A DNA stretch of 64,000 bases from DASQZT01 sp963728965. GTDB lineage: Bacteria > Acidobacteriota > Terriglobia > Bryobacterales > Bryobacteraceae. The translations under genes and the position numbers were made by a program. Shown here piece after piece: positions 51,544 to 59,673 of this stretch (position 1 is the first letter of the stretch; every line of letters starts with the position of its first letter). The notes beneath the pieces are model-generated. The model did not search any database. It saw only the letters and a list, made by a program, of their open reading frames with translations, and was not told the origin of the DNA. The stretch covers positions 1,736,001 through 1,800,000 of the forward strand of contig CAVSMH010000006.1 in assembly GCA_963728965.1 (NCBI GenBank), given 5' to 3'.

Positions 51544-51620
51544 CTGGTGGATGGTTTCCGCCGGCATCAGTGACGCGGCTGGAGATCACGCTGGCGTGAG
51601 GGCGGTTCGACGGCGCGGGC

Positions 51621-52238
51621 TCAATGCATCCGCTCTTTGAAATCGCCGATGGATGCATCGATATAGATCGAAAAACTCGATGTGCCGAGCGATTCTCCCC
51701 AGATTACCCGCCACACCGGGTCGGGGTACTTGTTGTTCTTCTCGAGGAGCCAGGTAATCGGTTTCCCGGGGTACTTCTTGTCGTAATCTGCCGCGTGCTC
51801 GAGCGCGGTTTTGTAGGCGGCGTCGGTATCGATCTTGACCGCGGCCATGAGAAACGGCGTGTTCAGGCCGCGCGGGCCGGACCAGCCTTCGTCGGGGCCG
51901 GCGAACACACCCTTGTGAAGGGTGGGCAGCGATTCGATGGCCGAAAAGGTGTACGACCGCGCCTGACTCTGCGCCGCCGAAACAAAGGTCGCGTCCCAAG
52001 CGGCCGCCTTGCCGCGCGGCACGTCGGGCATCTCGGAGACGAGGAGACTTTGCATCTTCAGCACCTGCGCGTCCGGCGCCCAGGATCGCGCCACCTGGTA
52101 CATCCGAAACAGCGCCGTCTGTCCGGTGACCGGCTCGGGTGGTTTCGGGGGCTCCTTCTTGGCTGTGGCAGTGGTATCGGAGCAACTCGTCAGGGTCAGT
52201 GCCGCGAGGACCGGCAAACAGAGCTTGTTCATGCGCAT
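51621..52238 (-). CDS. Lipoprotein of unknown function
   Basis: 205 residues. The lipobox LTSC (MRMNKLCLPVLAALTLTSCS) marks a lipidated Cys at residue 19, followed by a Lys/Pro-rich linker. The mature domain contains LFRMYQVARSWAPDAQVLKM, AAWDATFVSAAQSQARSYTF, WSGPRGLNTPFLMAAVKIDT and a Trp-rich end (PDPVWRVIWGES, FSIYIDASIGDF). The arrangement suggests a small alpha/beta binding domain. No family name is given. TGTTAGAAT, an extended -10, lies 8 bases before the ATG. It is divergent from the NusG-like gene. Confidence 0.8.
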   Translation of the reverse strand: MRMNKLCLPVLAALTLTSCSDTTATAKKEPPKPPEPVTGQTALFRMYQVARSWAPDAQVLKMQSLLVSEMPDVPRGKAAAWDATFVSAAQSQARSYTFSAIESLPTLHKGVFAGPDEGWSGPRGLNTPFLMAAVKIDTDAAYKTALEHAADYDKKYPGKPITWLLEKNNKYPDPVWRVIWGESLGTSSFSIYIDASIGDFKERMH

Positions 52239-52246
52239 TTGGAGCC

Positions 52247-52252
52247 ATTCTA
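52247..52252 (-). promoter_or_regulatory. Extended -10 box of the lipoprotein gene (leaderless-type)
   Basis: The minus strand reads TGTTAGAAT: TG extension plus TAGAAT, then eight bases to the ATG at 52238. No Shine-Dalgarno sequence is present. An extended -10 can work without a -35, and none is visible. Confidence 0.45.
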
Positions 52253-52385
52253 ACAGGCAGCGAAAGGAGCCTGGCGAGTCGGCGGCGGGTGGATTTTTTC
52301 TGAGATTCGGCGACGGCGGATCGTACTACGGTTGTGACACCCGCGCAGTACAGGGGGACACTCGCAGTAAGCAGACAAGATCCGA

Positions 52386-52937
52386 ATGGCCCAACTTCCG
52401 ATTTCCCTCGCGCCGCTCCCCGTGCCAACCGGGGAAGTGGCGGACGGCTCGCCGCCATGGTTCGGAGTCCACGTCAAATCGCGATGCGAGGCTCGCGTAC
52501 ACGCCGAACTCGGCATGCGCGGATTCGTATCGTTCCTGCCGTTGCGCCGCGTCAGACGGCAATGGTCGGATCGCATCAAGATTCTGGAAGAGCCGGTGTT
52601 CCCAGGCTATCTGTTCTGTCGAATCGATCTGTCGCACCGGCTGCGGGTCCTCAACGCTCCGGGAGTGGCACAGATCGTTGGGGTGGGAAGATCTCCGGTC
52701 CCCATCTGCGAGACGGAGATTCGTTCGATACAGACTCTGGTGGCCTCGCGTCTCCATCTCTCGCCCTCGGATTACATTTCGGTGGGACAGCGGATCCGGA
52801 TCGATCGGGGACCGCTGGCGGGGGTGGAAGGGATCGTCACGCAGGCGGAGAATGGCAAACCTCGCGTGGTGGTGGCCGTGACGCTGCTCAATCGGGCCGT
52901 TTCGGCGGAAATCGAACGGGACTGGATCGCGGTTTGA
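52386..52937 (+). CDS. UpxY-like NusG-family transcription antiterminator
   Basis: 183 residues. NGN domain about 24-115 (PWFGVHVKSRCEARVHAELG, FVSFLPLRRVRRQW, PVFPGYLFCRIDL, APGVAQIVGVG) and a C-terminal KOW domain about 130-180 (VGQRIRIDRGPLAGVEGIVT). This is the short specialised NusG paralogue type (UpxY) that travels at the head of long surface-polysaccharide operons and prevents early termination there. Here it stands 120 bases ahead of a glycosidase pair with a hairpin between, so its target may be that operon or another locus. No strong ribosome-binding site is seen before ATG 52386. Confidence 0.9.
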   Translation: MAQLPISLAPLPVPTGEVADGSPPWFGVHVKSRCEARVHAELGMRGFVSFLPLRRVRRQWSDRIKILEEPVFPGYLFCRIDLSHRLRVLNAPGVAQIVGVGRSPVPICETEIRSIQTLVASRLHLSPSDYISVGQRIRIDRGPLAGVEGIVTQAENGKPRVVVAVTLLNRAVSAEIERDWIAV

Positions 52938-52995
52938 GGGCGTGCCCGGGGGGCGCAAGGCTCGCGGCTTGACATTTCGGGCTCCGCGCGGCCAC

Positions 52996-53025
52996 CGCGG
53001 CGGCGGGCTGCCGCGCCGGGTTTTT
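52996..53025 (+). terminator. Weak hairpin with T-run after the NusG-like gene
   Basis: CGCGGC (52996-53001), eight-base loop, GCCGCG (53010-53015), five bases, then TTTTT (53021-53025). The gap before the T-run makes it a weak intrinsic terminator. It could be the point at which the NusG paralogue acts, which is speculation. Confidence 0.3.
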
Positions 53026-53041
53026 GGACGGCGGACTCCGA

Positions 53042-53047
53042 TACAAT
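53042..53047 (+). promoter_or_regulatory. -10 box of the GH27-GH2 operon
   Basis: TACAAT ends 10 bases before ATG 53058, implying a leader of only a few bases. A perfect TTGACA lies further up (52969-52974) but is much too distant to pair with it. Confidence 0.35.
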
Positions 53048-53057
53048 AAAAGCCGCT

Positions 53058-54740
53058 ATGAGTCGATGGTCAGTTCGCCTCCTGTCCCTGGCAGCCGTTT
53101 CCGCCGGAGCGCTGCTGCTGCTGGCACAGGCCGATCTCAGCGGAGTCTGGGTGCTCAAAGTGCCGCGCGGCGACGGGACGTTTCGCAAGACCTTTTATGA
53201 ATTGAAACAGGACGGTCAGACCGTGAACATGACCGTGATGGGTACGAGCCGGGGGCCGGCGATGCCGCCGCCCGGCGGCGGGCCGCGCCGGGGGAGCCCG
53301 CCGGCGGGACGCGCGGGGGGCCGCGGACCGGCAGCCCCGATTGCCGCCTCCTTCACGGGCGGGCGCATCCGTTTCGAGATGCCCGGTTTCGGCGGCTTTG
53401 GCCAAAAGAAGCAGCCCGCGGCGCCAACGGTTTACGAAGGGCCGCTCGAATCGGGCAAGTTCGCTCTCACCATCACCGGCGGAGGCGGAGGCCGCGGCGG
53501 CCCGGCGCCGACCAGCGCGGTGCTGGAGCGCTCAACCCGCGAAGCGTTCGAACTCCCGCGCCTTGCCCTGCCCGAGTTGCACACGGTCAAGAGCAACGGC
53601 CTCGCCAGGACGCCGCCGATGGGATGGAATAGCTGGAACCTGTTCCGCGGCCGGGTGGACGACAAACTGGTGCGGGAGATGGCCGACGCGATGATCGCGA
53701 GCGGCATGAAACAGGCCGGCTACGTGTACGTCAACATCGACGATACGTGGGAAGCCGAAAACCGCGACCCGCAAGGCAACATGTTGACCAACAGCAAATT
53801 TCCCGACATGAAGGCGCTGGCGGACTACGTGCATTCCAAGGGACTGAAGATCGGCATTTATTCCTCGCCCGGTCCCACGACCTGCCAGCAGTACGAGGGC
53901 AGCTACGGACACGAAGAGCAGGACGCGAGGAGCTTCGCCCTCTGGGGCATCGACTACCTGAAGTACGACTGGTGCGGCGCGGCGCGGGTGTACACGGACG
54001 AGGATATGCGGGCGGCGTATCAGAAGATGGGCGATGCGCTGCTCAAGGCCGGCCGGCCGATCGTCTACAGCCTGTGCCAGTACGGGCGCGCGAAAGTATG
54101 GGAGTGGGGGCCGCTGGTGGGGGGAAACCTCTGGCGCACCACGGGCGATATCAGCGACCGGTGGCAGTCGCTCGAGAACATCGGCTTCGGCCGCTCGGTA
54201 CCGGGCGGCATCCGGGAGCCGAACCAGGCGGCGCCGGAGAACCTGAGGCAGCTCGATATCGCGTCGTATTCGAATGCCGGACATTGGAACGATCCGGACA
54301 TGCTCGAGGTGGGCAACGGGGGGATGACCAACGACGAGTACCAGACGCATTTCACGCTGTGGTCGATGCTCAGGGCCCCGCTGCTGGCCGGCAATGACAT
54401 CCGCAGCATGAACCAGGAGACCAAGGACATCCTGCTCAATACCGAGGTCATTGCGATCGACCAGGATGCCGCGGCGCTGGCGGCGAAGCAGGTATCGCTC
54501 GAAGGAACGAGCCAGGTGATGGCACGGCCGCTGAAGGACAAGTCGACCGCGATCGCGTTGTTCAACCGTGGGGAGCAGCCCGCCAGGATCGTCGTGAAAT
54601 GGGATGAAGTGGGACTGGGCGGAAAGAAGCTGCGCGCGCGCGACCTGTGGAAGCACGTGCCGGTGGAGTTGTCGGGCGACAGCTATACGGCCAGCGTGCC
54701 CAGCCATGGCGTGGTTCTGCTGAAGGTCTCGGCGCGGTAG
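53058..54740 (+). CDS. GH27 alpha-galactosidase with N-terminal beta-rich domain
   Basis: 560 residues, exported (VRLLSLAAVSAGALLLLAQA). Residues about 26-175 are a beta-rich domain (DLSGVWVLKVPRGDGTFRKT) interrupted by Gly/Pro/Arg-rich stretches, seen on various acidobacterial secreted proteins. From about 183 the GH27 barrel begins: NGLARTPPMGWNSWNLFRG, YVYVNIDDTWEAENRDPQGN, LKIGIYSSPGPTTCQQYEGS, DYLKYDWC with the nucleophile Asp, and NLWRTTGDISDRW with the acid/base Asp. A C-terminal beta-sandwich follows (STAIALFNRGEQPARIVVKW). It removes terminal alpha-galactose from oligosaccharides or galactomannan outside the cytoplasm. It is followed after 35 bases by a GH2 beta-galactosidase. Confidence 0.93.
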   Translation: MSRWSVRLLSLAAVSAGALLLLAQADLSGVWVLKVPRGDGTFRKTFYELKQDGQTVNMTVMGTSRGPAMPPPGGGPRRGSPPAGRAGGRGPAAPIAASFTGGRIRFEMPGFGGFGQKKQPAAPTVYEGPLESGKFALTITGGGGGRGGPAPTSAVLERSTREAFELPRLALPELHTVKSNGLARTPPMGWNSWNLFRGRVDDKLVREMADAMIASGMKQAGYVYVNIDDTWEAENRDPQGNMLTNSKFPDMKALADYVHSKGLKIGIYSSPGPTTCQQYEGSYGHEEQDARSFALWGIDYLKYDWCGAARVYTDEDMRAAYQKMGDALLKAGRPIVYSLCQYGRAKVWEWGPLVGGNLWRTTGDISDRWQSLENIGFGRSVPGGIREPNQAAPENLRQLDIASYSNAGHWNDPDMLEVGNGGMTNDEYQTHFTLWSMLRAPLLAGNDIRSMNQETKDILLNTEVIAIDQDAAALAAKQVSLEGTSQVMARPLKDKSTAIALFNRGEQPARIVVKWDEVGLGGKKLRARDLWKHVPVELSGDSYTASVPSHGVVLLKVSAR

Positions 54741-54775
54741 CGGGAAGCCGGGCGACAGACTCGACAGGAGTTCAT

Positions 54776-57487
54776 GTGCAACCAGACGATTCCGTATGCA
54801 GCGGCGATGGCGACGGCAGGCGGGCGGGCTGGCGCAGGCGCGAGGCGCTGAAGGCCCTCGCGACGTTCGCCGCCGCGCCCCTGGCCGCCCAGGAGGCACA
54901 GAACGCCGGCGGACCAGCGACCGCACGCGCCGGCTCCGTTGCGGCAAACGGGCGCAACCAGCCATTCGACGACAACTGGCGCTTCCTGCGTGGGGATGCA
55001 GCGGGGGCCGAGCGTCCCGAATTCGATGACGGCGGTTGGCGGGTGCTGGATTTGCCGCACGATTTCAGCATCGAAGATCTGCCGCCGAGGGCGGCGGACG
55101 CAAACGGGTTGGGATCCGTCTGGGGCGCCACTCCTGTGCCCATCCGCGTAGGGCCGTTCGACACTGAACTGAGCGCGGGGAAACGGGACACCGGCTGGTT
55201 CGTGGGCGGGGTGGGCTGGTATCGGAAACACTTCCCGGCGGCGGGTATCCCGGCCGAGGGTCAGGTAGAAATCGTCTTCGACGGCGTCTACATGAACAGC
55301 GACGTGTGGCTCAACGGCAACCTGCTGGGAAACCATCCCTACGGGTACACCGCCTTCGCCTATGACCTGACGCCTCATCTGCGGCGCAGCGGGGACAACG
55401 TGCTCGCCGTTCGCGTCCGGAACGAAGGCCGTAACAGCCGCTGGTATTCCGGTTCGGGCATTTACCGGCACGTATGGCTCAACACGACGGGGCCGGTGCG
55501 CGTACCGCTGTGGGGAGTGTTCGTCACGACCCCCGAGGTTGACGCGGGCCAGGCGCTCGTCAAGGTAGCCTGCCTCATCGAAAACCGCGGCAAGCAGGAC
55601 CGGGAAGCGACGGTGCGGATCCGCTTGTTGGATGCGAAGGGCGCCGCCGCCGGATCCGGGGAGGCCAAACAAGCCGTACCGGCGGGCGGCAGCGCCGCTG
55701 TCGAACCAGTCATCCGGGTGACGAATCCGCAGTTGTGGTCCACAGCCACGCCGCGGCTGTACCGCGCCGAGGTCGAACTGGTGGCGGGCGGCCAGCCGGT
55801 AGACAGGACCCCGGTGTCCTTCGGAATCCGCAAGGTGGAGGTGGATGCCGAGCGCGGGTTGCGGGTCAACGGCGAACCCGTAAAACTGCGCGGCGGCTGC
55901 CTGCACCACGACAACGGCCTGCTGGGCGCCTGCGCCATCGACCGGGCGGAGGAGCGGCGAGTCGAATTGATGAAGGCGCACGGCTTCAATGCCATCCGCA
56001 CGGCGCACAACCCGCCCTCGCCGGCATTCCTGGATGCGTGCGACCGGCTCGGCATGCTGGTGTTGGACGAAGCTTTCGACCAATGGGAACGGCAGAAGAA
56101 TGCGCAGGACTACCACCTGTATTTCGACGACTGGTGGAAACGCGATCTGGATTCGATGGTGATGCGCGACCGCAATCATCCCAGCGTCATTATATGGAGC
56201 ATCGGCAACGAGATCCCGGAACGGGCGCAGCCGCGCGGTGTGGAACTTGCCGGGCAACTCACCGGGTACATCAAGAGCCTGGATCCGACCCGCCCCATTA
56301 CGGCGGCAATCAACGGCGGACGCGGCGGCGAGGCACTCGATGACGCCTTTCAGCACCTGGACATCGGCGGCTACAATTATCTGCCCGCGGCTTACGAAGC
56401 GGACCATGCCCGTTTTCCGAAGCGGATCATCATGGGGACGGAATCGTTTCCACGGGCGGCATACCCGAGTTGGGCGCCGGTCGAACAGTTCCCGTATGTG
56501 ATCGGCGACTTCGTCTGGACGGGGATGGACCATCTGGGGGAATCGTCGATCGGCAGCGCACAATTGGACACGCCGCAACGGGCCGGCGGGTTTGGCGGCG
56601 GCGGACGGGGAGGTGCGGGGGCGGGAGCCACCGGCGGGCGCGGCGGCAATGCGGGTCCCGGGATGGCCGGCGCGGGTGGGCCGCAGGGGGCGGCGGCGCC
56701 AGGGAGTTTCGGTGCAATGGGATTCGGAGCCGGCATCAGCCTGCCGTTCCCCTGGTTCAACTGCTACTGCGGCGACATCGACCTGATTGGCCAGGCCAAG
56801 CCGCAATGGCTGTACCGGCGGGTGATCTGGGGACTCAGCAAGCTCGAGATGGCGGTTCAACGCCCGGTCCCGGAAGGGCGGCACGAATTGATCAGCCCCT
56901 GGGGCTGGTCGGATGAATTGTGCAGTTGGACATGGCCCGGGAGCGAAGGCAAAGCGGTGAGGGTGCGCGTCTATTCGACGGGAGACCGCGTGCAATTGCT
57001 GCTCAACGGGAAAGAGATCGGGTCCAAGCCGGTCTCGCCCGAAACCGAGCGGAAGGCCGAGTTCGAACTCGCTTATGCGCCCGGCGAACTGAAAGCCGTG
57101 GCTTTTTCCCAGGGGGAACCGATCGCGGAGTCGGTGTTGCAGACCGTCGGCAAGGCCGCCAGGCTCCGCCTGGTGGCGGACCGCCCGCGGATCGGGCGAA
57201 AGCGGAACGATCTGGCATTCGTAACGCTGGAGGTGCTCGACCTGAAGGGCCAACTCGTGCCCGACGCGACGTTGGCGGTCCGTTTCAGCATCAGCGGTGC
57301 GGGCGAGCTGGCGGCCACCGGGACCGCCAACCCCAAGGACGTCGAGAGCTTCCGCCAAACGAACCTGAGGACGTACCACGGCCGGGCTCTGGCGATTGTC
57401 CGTCCGAAGGGCGTGGCCGGAACAACCACCGTGCGCGTCCAGGCCGCGGGATTCGCGCCGGCCACCGCTGTCGTGCAGGTGAGCTAG
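54776..57487 (+). CDS. GH2 beta-galactosidase, Tat-exported
   Basis: 903 residues from GTG 54776 with AGGAG five bases upstream. The Tat signal is GWRRREALKALATFAAAPLA. GH2 order: sugar-binding jelly roll (about 60-225; WRVLDLPHDFSIEDLPPR, GWYRKHFPAAGIP), Ig-like domain, then TIM barrel (RGGCLHHDNGLLGACAIDRA, GFNAIRTAHNPPSPAFLDAC). Acid/base Glu in VIIWSIGNEIPE and nucleophile Glu in IIMGTESF. Within the barrel, at about 600-650, is a Gly/Ala/Arg-rich low-complexity insert (GGFGGGGRGGAGAGATGGRG) not normal for the family. Two further beta domains (DUF4982-like and Ig-like) end the protein. Co-transcribed with the GH27 gene, it would remove beta-linked galactose from the same substrate. Confidence 0.92.
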   Translation: MQPDDSVCSGDGDGRRAGWRRREALKALATFAAAPLAAQEAQNAGGPATARAGSVAANGRNQPFDDNWRFLRGDAAGAERPEFDDGGWRVLDLPHDFSIEDLPPRAADANGLGSVWGATPVPIRVGPFDTELSAGKRDTGWFVGGVGWYRKHFPAAGIPAEGQVEIVFDGVYMNSDVWLNGNLLGNHPYGYTAFAYDLTPHLRRSGDNVLAVRVRNEGRNSRWYSGSGIYRHVWLNTTGPVRVPLWGVFVTTPEVDAGQALVKVACLIENRGKQDREATVRIRLLDAKGAAAGSGEAKQAVPAGGSAAVEPVIRVTNPQLWSTATPRLYRAEVELVAGGQPVDRTPVSFGIRKVEVDAERGLRVNGEPVKLRGGCLHHDNGLLGACAIDRAEERRVELMKAHGFNAIRTAHNPPSPAFLDACDRLGMLVLDEAFDQWERQKNAQDYHLYFDDWWKRDLDSMVMRDRNHPSVIIWSIGNEIPERAQPRGVELAGQLTGYIKSLDPTRPITAAINGGRGGEALDDAFQHLDIGGYNYLPAAYEADHARFPKRIIMGTESFPRAAYPSWAPVEQFPYVIGDFVWTGMDHLGESSIGSAQLDTPQRAGGFGGGGRGGAGAGATGGRGGNAGPGMAGAGGPQGAAAPGSFGAMGFGAGISLPFPWFNCYCGDIDLIGQAKPQWLYRRVIWGLSKLEMAVQRPVPEGRHELISPWGWSDELCSWTWPGSEGKAVRVRVYSTGDRVQLLLNGKEIGSKPVSPETERKAEFELAYAPGELKAVAFSQGEPIAESVLQTVGKAARLRLVADRPRIGRKRNDLAFVTLEVLDLKGQLVPDATLAVRFSISGAGELAATGTANPKDVESFRQTNLRTYHGRALAIVRPKGVAGTTTVRVQAAGFAPATAVVQVS

Positions 57488-57500
57488 TCCGGCCGGGACG

Positions 57501-58889
57501 CTATCGCAGGGGGACGCCGGTCAATCCGTCAGGCGGGGCCTCATTTGCGGGATCCTCCACGAATTGGGGGTCGATGGCTTTCTTCAGCAGCTTTTGGAAA
57601 CGTTCGAACCTCACATCCATGCCCGCGCCCGGCTCGCGGCCGCCGGGAATGAGGAGTTGCATACTGGCAGGGGGCTCTTCCAACGTAAGCGGCTTGAGAT
57701 TCCGCAATTGGTCCCACGTCTGCGCGGTGTAGAACACGCGGACCAGATGCTCGCCGGAGGTTCTCGACTGACGGAGTTCGAAAACGAGCGCGCCCCCTGG
57801 CGCACAGAAGTCGGGCTGATAGCCGGGCAACTGCCAGTGCAGGCCGAGGAGGCCCGCCAATCCGACGAGGTAAGCGTCGGAACTGATGACCACATGCAGG
57901 CGAGTACCGGGGCGCCCGAAGGCGCCGGGAATGGCATCGCCGATGACCGCCTGCTCCATGGAGCGAAGCACATGCGAGGCGGCGTTGGAGCTCTGCACGC
58001 GGTCCAGATAGGGTGTGGTAAGTCCAATATTGAATGCCAGAGTGATCAGCCGGGTCTGTTGGGACAGGGTATCGGGCGAGAGATGGCCCCAGGCTACGTC
58101 GGAGAGGGGCAGTCCGTTCGCATACTCCATGACAAACGGGTCCGCGGCGACGAGCGTGGCCAGGATGGCTCCCAAGTCAACCACATTACCGGTAACGAAC
58201 GCCGTCTTGACGGGTTCCAGGGGAATTGGCAGGGCGGTTGGATCCAGGACGCCCGCCGGCGCGGGAGGCGGGGGCTGAACGCCGTCCGGATAGTCGAATA
58301 GCGCGCTGCGGACGAGAGCGAACTCGCCGCTGTAAGCGGATGCCAGAGCGGCTCCGCTGTTGTAAACCTGCCGGACTTCGGCGGCGGCGCGTTCCGCATC
58401 CACGGTTGCGACCTTGGCCGCGACAGGATCGAAAACGGGGTCGGGTTGTCCCAGCGGGTAGGAATGCACAGGCACGGCGAGGCCGGTAAACAAGCCCGCC
58501 GCCAGGGCGGCCGCGGTGACATTGGAGCGCTGGATGGAATTGGCGCGAAAATACGAGCGCGAAGCATCCCACCTGACATTGCCGGTCAGGAGCCGTTCAT
58601 GCAGCAGGTAGTCGCGGTAGTAGGCCCCGAGCAGGGCCGCTGCCTGCCACCCGTGCGGCGTCAGATAGCCGGGAGGAACTCCAAAATCGGGGTAGGGTCT
58701 TGGTGAAAACCTGGCGTAGTCGGCGGGAGAGATGGTCGGCGAGCGCACGCTGTGGCGGCCAAAAATGATGATCTGGCGGAGGTCCGTGTCATCGTCGGCA
58801 CGGTTCACGGTCTGCGCGCTGAGAGGCACAAACAGGCACGAAGCAAGAAGCAGGCAGGAGAGGCCGTTGGTACGGCTGGAGAAACGCAT
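57501..58889 (-). CDS. Secreted histidine acid phosphatase (phytase-like)
   Basis: 462 residues from ATG 58889; upstream reading of the frame is longer but unconvincing. Signal peptide MRFSSRTNGLSCLLLASCLF. The phosphoryl-accepting motif is GRHSVRSP (family RHGxRxP, with Ser in place of Gly). The usual C-terminal HD proton-donor motif reads VVISSDAYL, so the His is replaced by Ser while the Asp is kept. Other blocks are YLTPHGWQAAALLGAYYRDY, and DASRSYFRANSIQRSNVTAAA with an Arg for phosphate binding. It would release phosphate from organic esters in the periplasm. It is convergent with the GH2 gene and divergent from thiE. Confidence 0.87.
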   Translation of the reverse strand: MRFSSRTNGLSCLLLASCLFVPLSAQTVNRADDDTDLRQIIIFGRHSVRSPTISPADYARFSPRPYPDFGVPPGYLTPHGWQAAALLGAYYRDYLLHERLLTGNVRWDASRSYFRANSIQRSNVTAAALAAGLFTGLAVPVHSYPLGQPDPVFDPVAAKVATVDAERAAAEVRQVYNSGAALASAYSGEFALVRSALFDYPDGVQPPPPAPAGVLDPTALPIPLEPVKTAFVTGNVVDLGAILATLVAADPFVMEYANGLPLSDVAWGHLSPDTLSQQTRLITLAFNIGLTTPYLDRVQSSNAASHVLRSMEQAVIGDAIPGAFGRPGTRLHVVISSDAYLVGLAGLLGLHWQLPGYQPDFCAPGGALVFELRQSRTSGEHLVRVFYTAQTWDQLRNLKPLTLEEPPASMQLLIPGGREPGAGMDVRFERFQKLLKKAIDPQFVEDPANEAPPDGLTGVPLR

Positions 58890-59010
58890 CACATACTTAC
58901 ATATCGGACCGATACGGCAATCTGACAGCGGGTTTTGGGAATGGCGGTTGGGGGGCGCGATGCGAAGATGGTCGTCATCCCGCGCGAGCGCGCGGCGGGG
59001 GTGCGGTATC

Positions 59011-59673
59011 ATGGGCAATCGACTCATGCCCGTTACGCTGCCGCGCGTGTACCCGATCCTGGATACCGAATCGCTGGAACGCCGCGGAATCGGCGTGCCG
59101 GCGGCGGCGTCGGCCTTTCTGGAGGGCGGCGCGGGGATTTTACAGATCCGGCACAAGGGACACTGGAGCCGCGGCATCTTCGCCGCCGCGCAGGACGTGG
59201 CGCGGCTGTGCCGGGAAAACGGCACGCCGCTGGTGGTCAACGACCGCGCCGATTTCGCCCTGCTGCTCGACGCCGGGCTGCACGTGGGACAGGACGACCT
59301 TTCACCCCGCGATGCGCGCCGCCTGATGGGCTCCGACGCGGTGATCGGATTCTCCAGCCACAACGTGTCCCAACTGTGCGCGGCCGGCGGCGAGCCGGTG
59401 GACTATGTGGCGCTGGGACCGTTGTTCGGCACCCTCTCCAAGCAAAACGCGGATCCGGTGGTGGGGGTCGAGGAAGTACGGCGGTGCCGGGCGCTGCTGG
59501 AGAAACCGCTGGTCGCCATCGGCGGCATGCGGTTGGAAAACGCCCGCGCAGTGTGGGCCGCGGGCGCCGACTCGGTGGCCGTGATTGCCGGACTGTTACC
59601 CGACGCGGCTTCGCCGCGATCCCTGCGCACGCGGATGGAAGAATGGCAACGACTCGTGAAAGCGGGCTGGTAA
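59011..59673 (+). CDS. thiE: Thiamine phosphate synthase
   Basis: 220 residues from ATG 59011 (ATG 59026 is possible). TIM barrel with RVYPILDTESL, GILQIRHKGHWSR, PLVVNDRADFALLLDAGLHV, GQDDLSPRDARRLMG, IGFSSHNVSQL, DYVALGPLFGTLSKQNADPV and AIGGMRLENARAVWAAGADS. It joins the thiazole and pyrimidine halves to thiamine monophosphate. The classical VHLGQxD is here HVGQDD and the family's KxxxxP motif is less regular, but length and order fit. No TPP riboswitch elements were seen upstream. It overlaps the next permease gene by 31 bases. Confidence 0.9.
   Translation: MGNRLMPVTLPRVYPILDTESLERRGIGVPAAASAFLEGGAGILQIRHKGHWSRGIFAAAQDVARLCRENGTPLVVNDRADFALLLDAGLHVGQDDLSPRDARRLMGSDAVIGFSSHNVSQLCAAGGEPVDYVALGPLFGTLSKQNADPVVGVEEVRRCRALLEKPLVAIGGMRLENARAVWAAGADSVAVIAGLLPDAASPRSLRTRMEEWQRLVKAGW

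Noticed and set aside
54683..57379. An 898-codon minus-strand frame antisense to the GH2 gene
   Set aside because: GH2 catalytic motifs on the plus strand decide the coding strand; the antisense product has no known domain.
58890..59010. Possible TPP riboswitch upstream of thiE
   Set aside because: The conserved CUGAGA-type segment and paired arms were not found in the 120 bases between the divergent genes.
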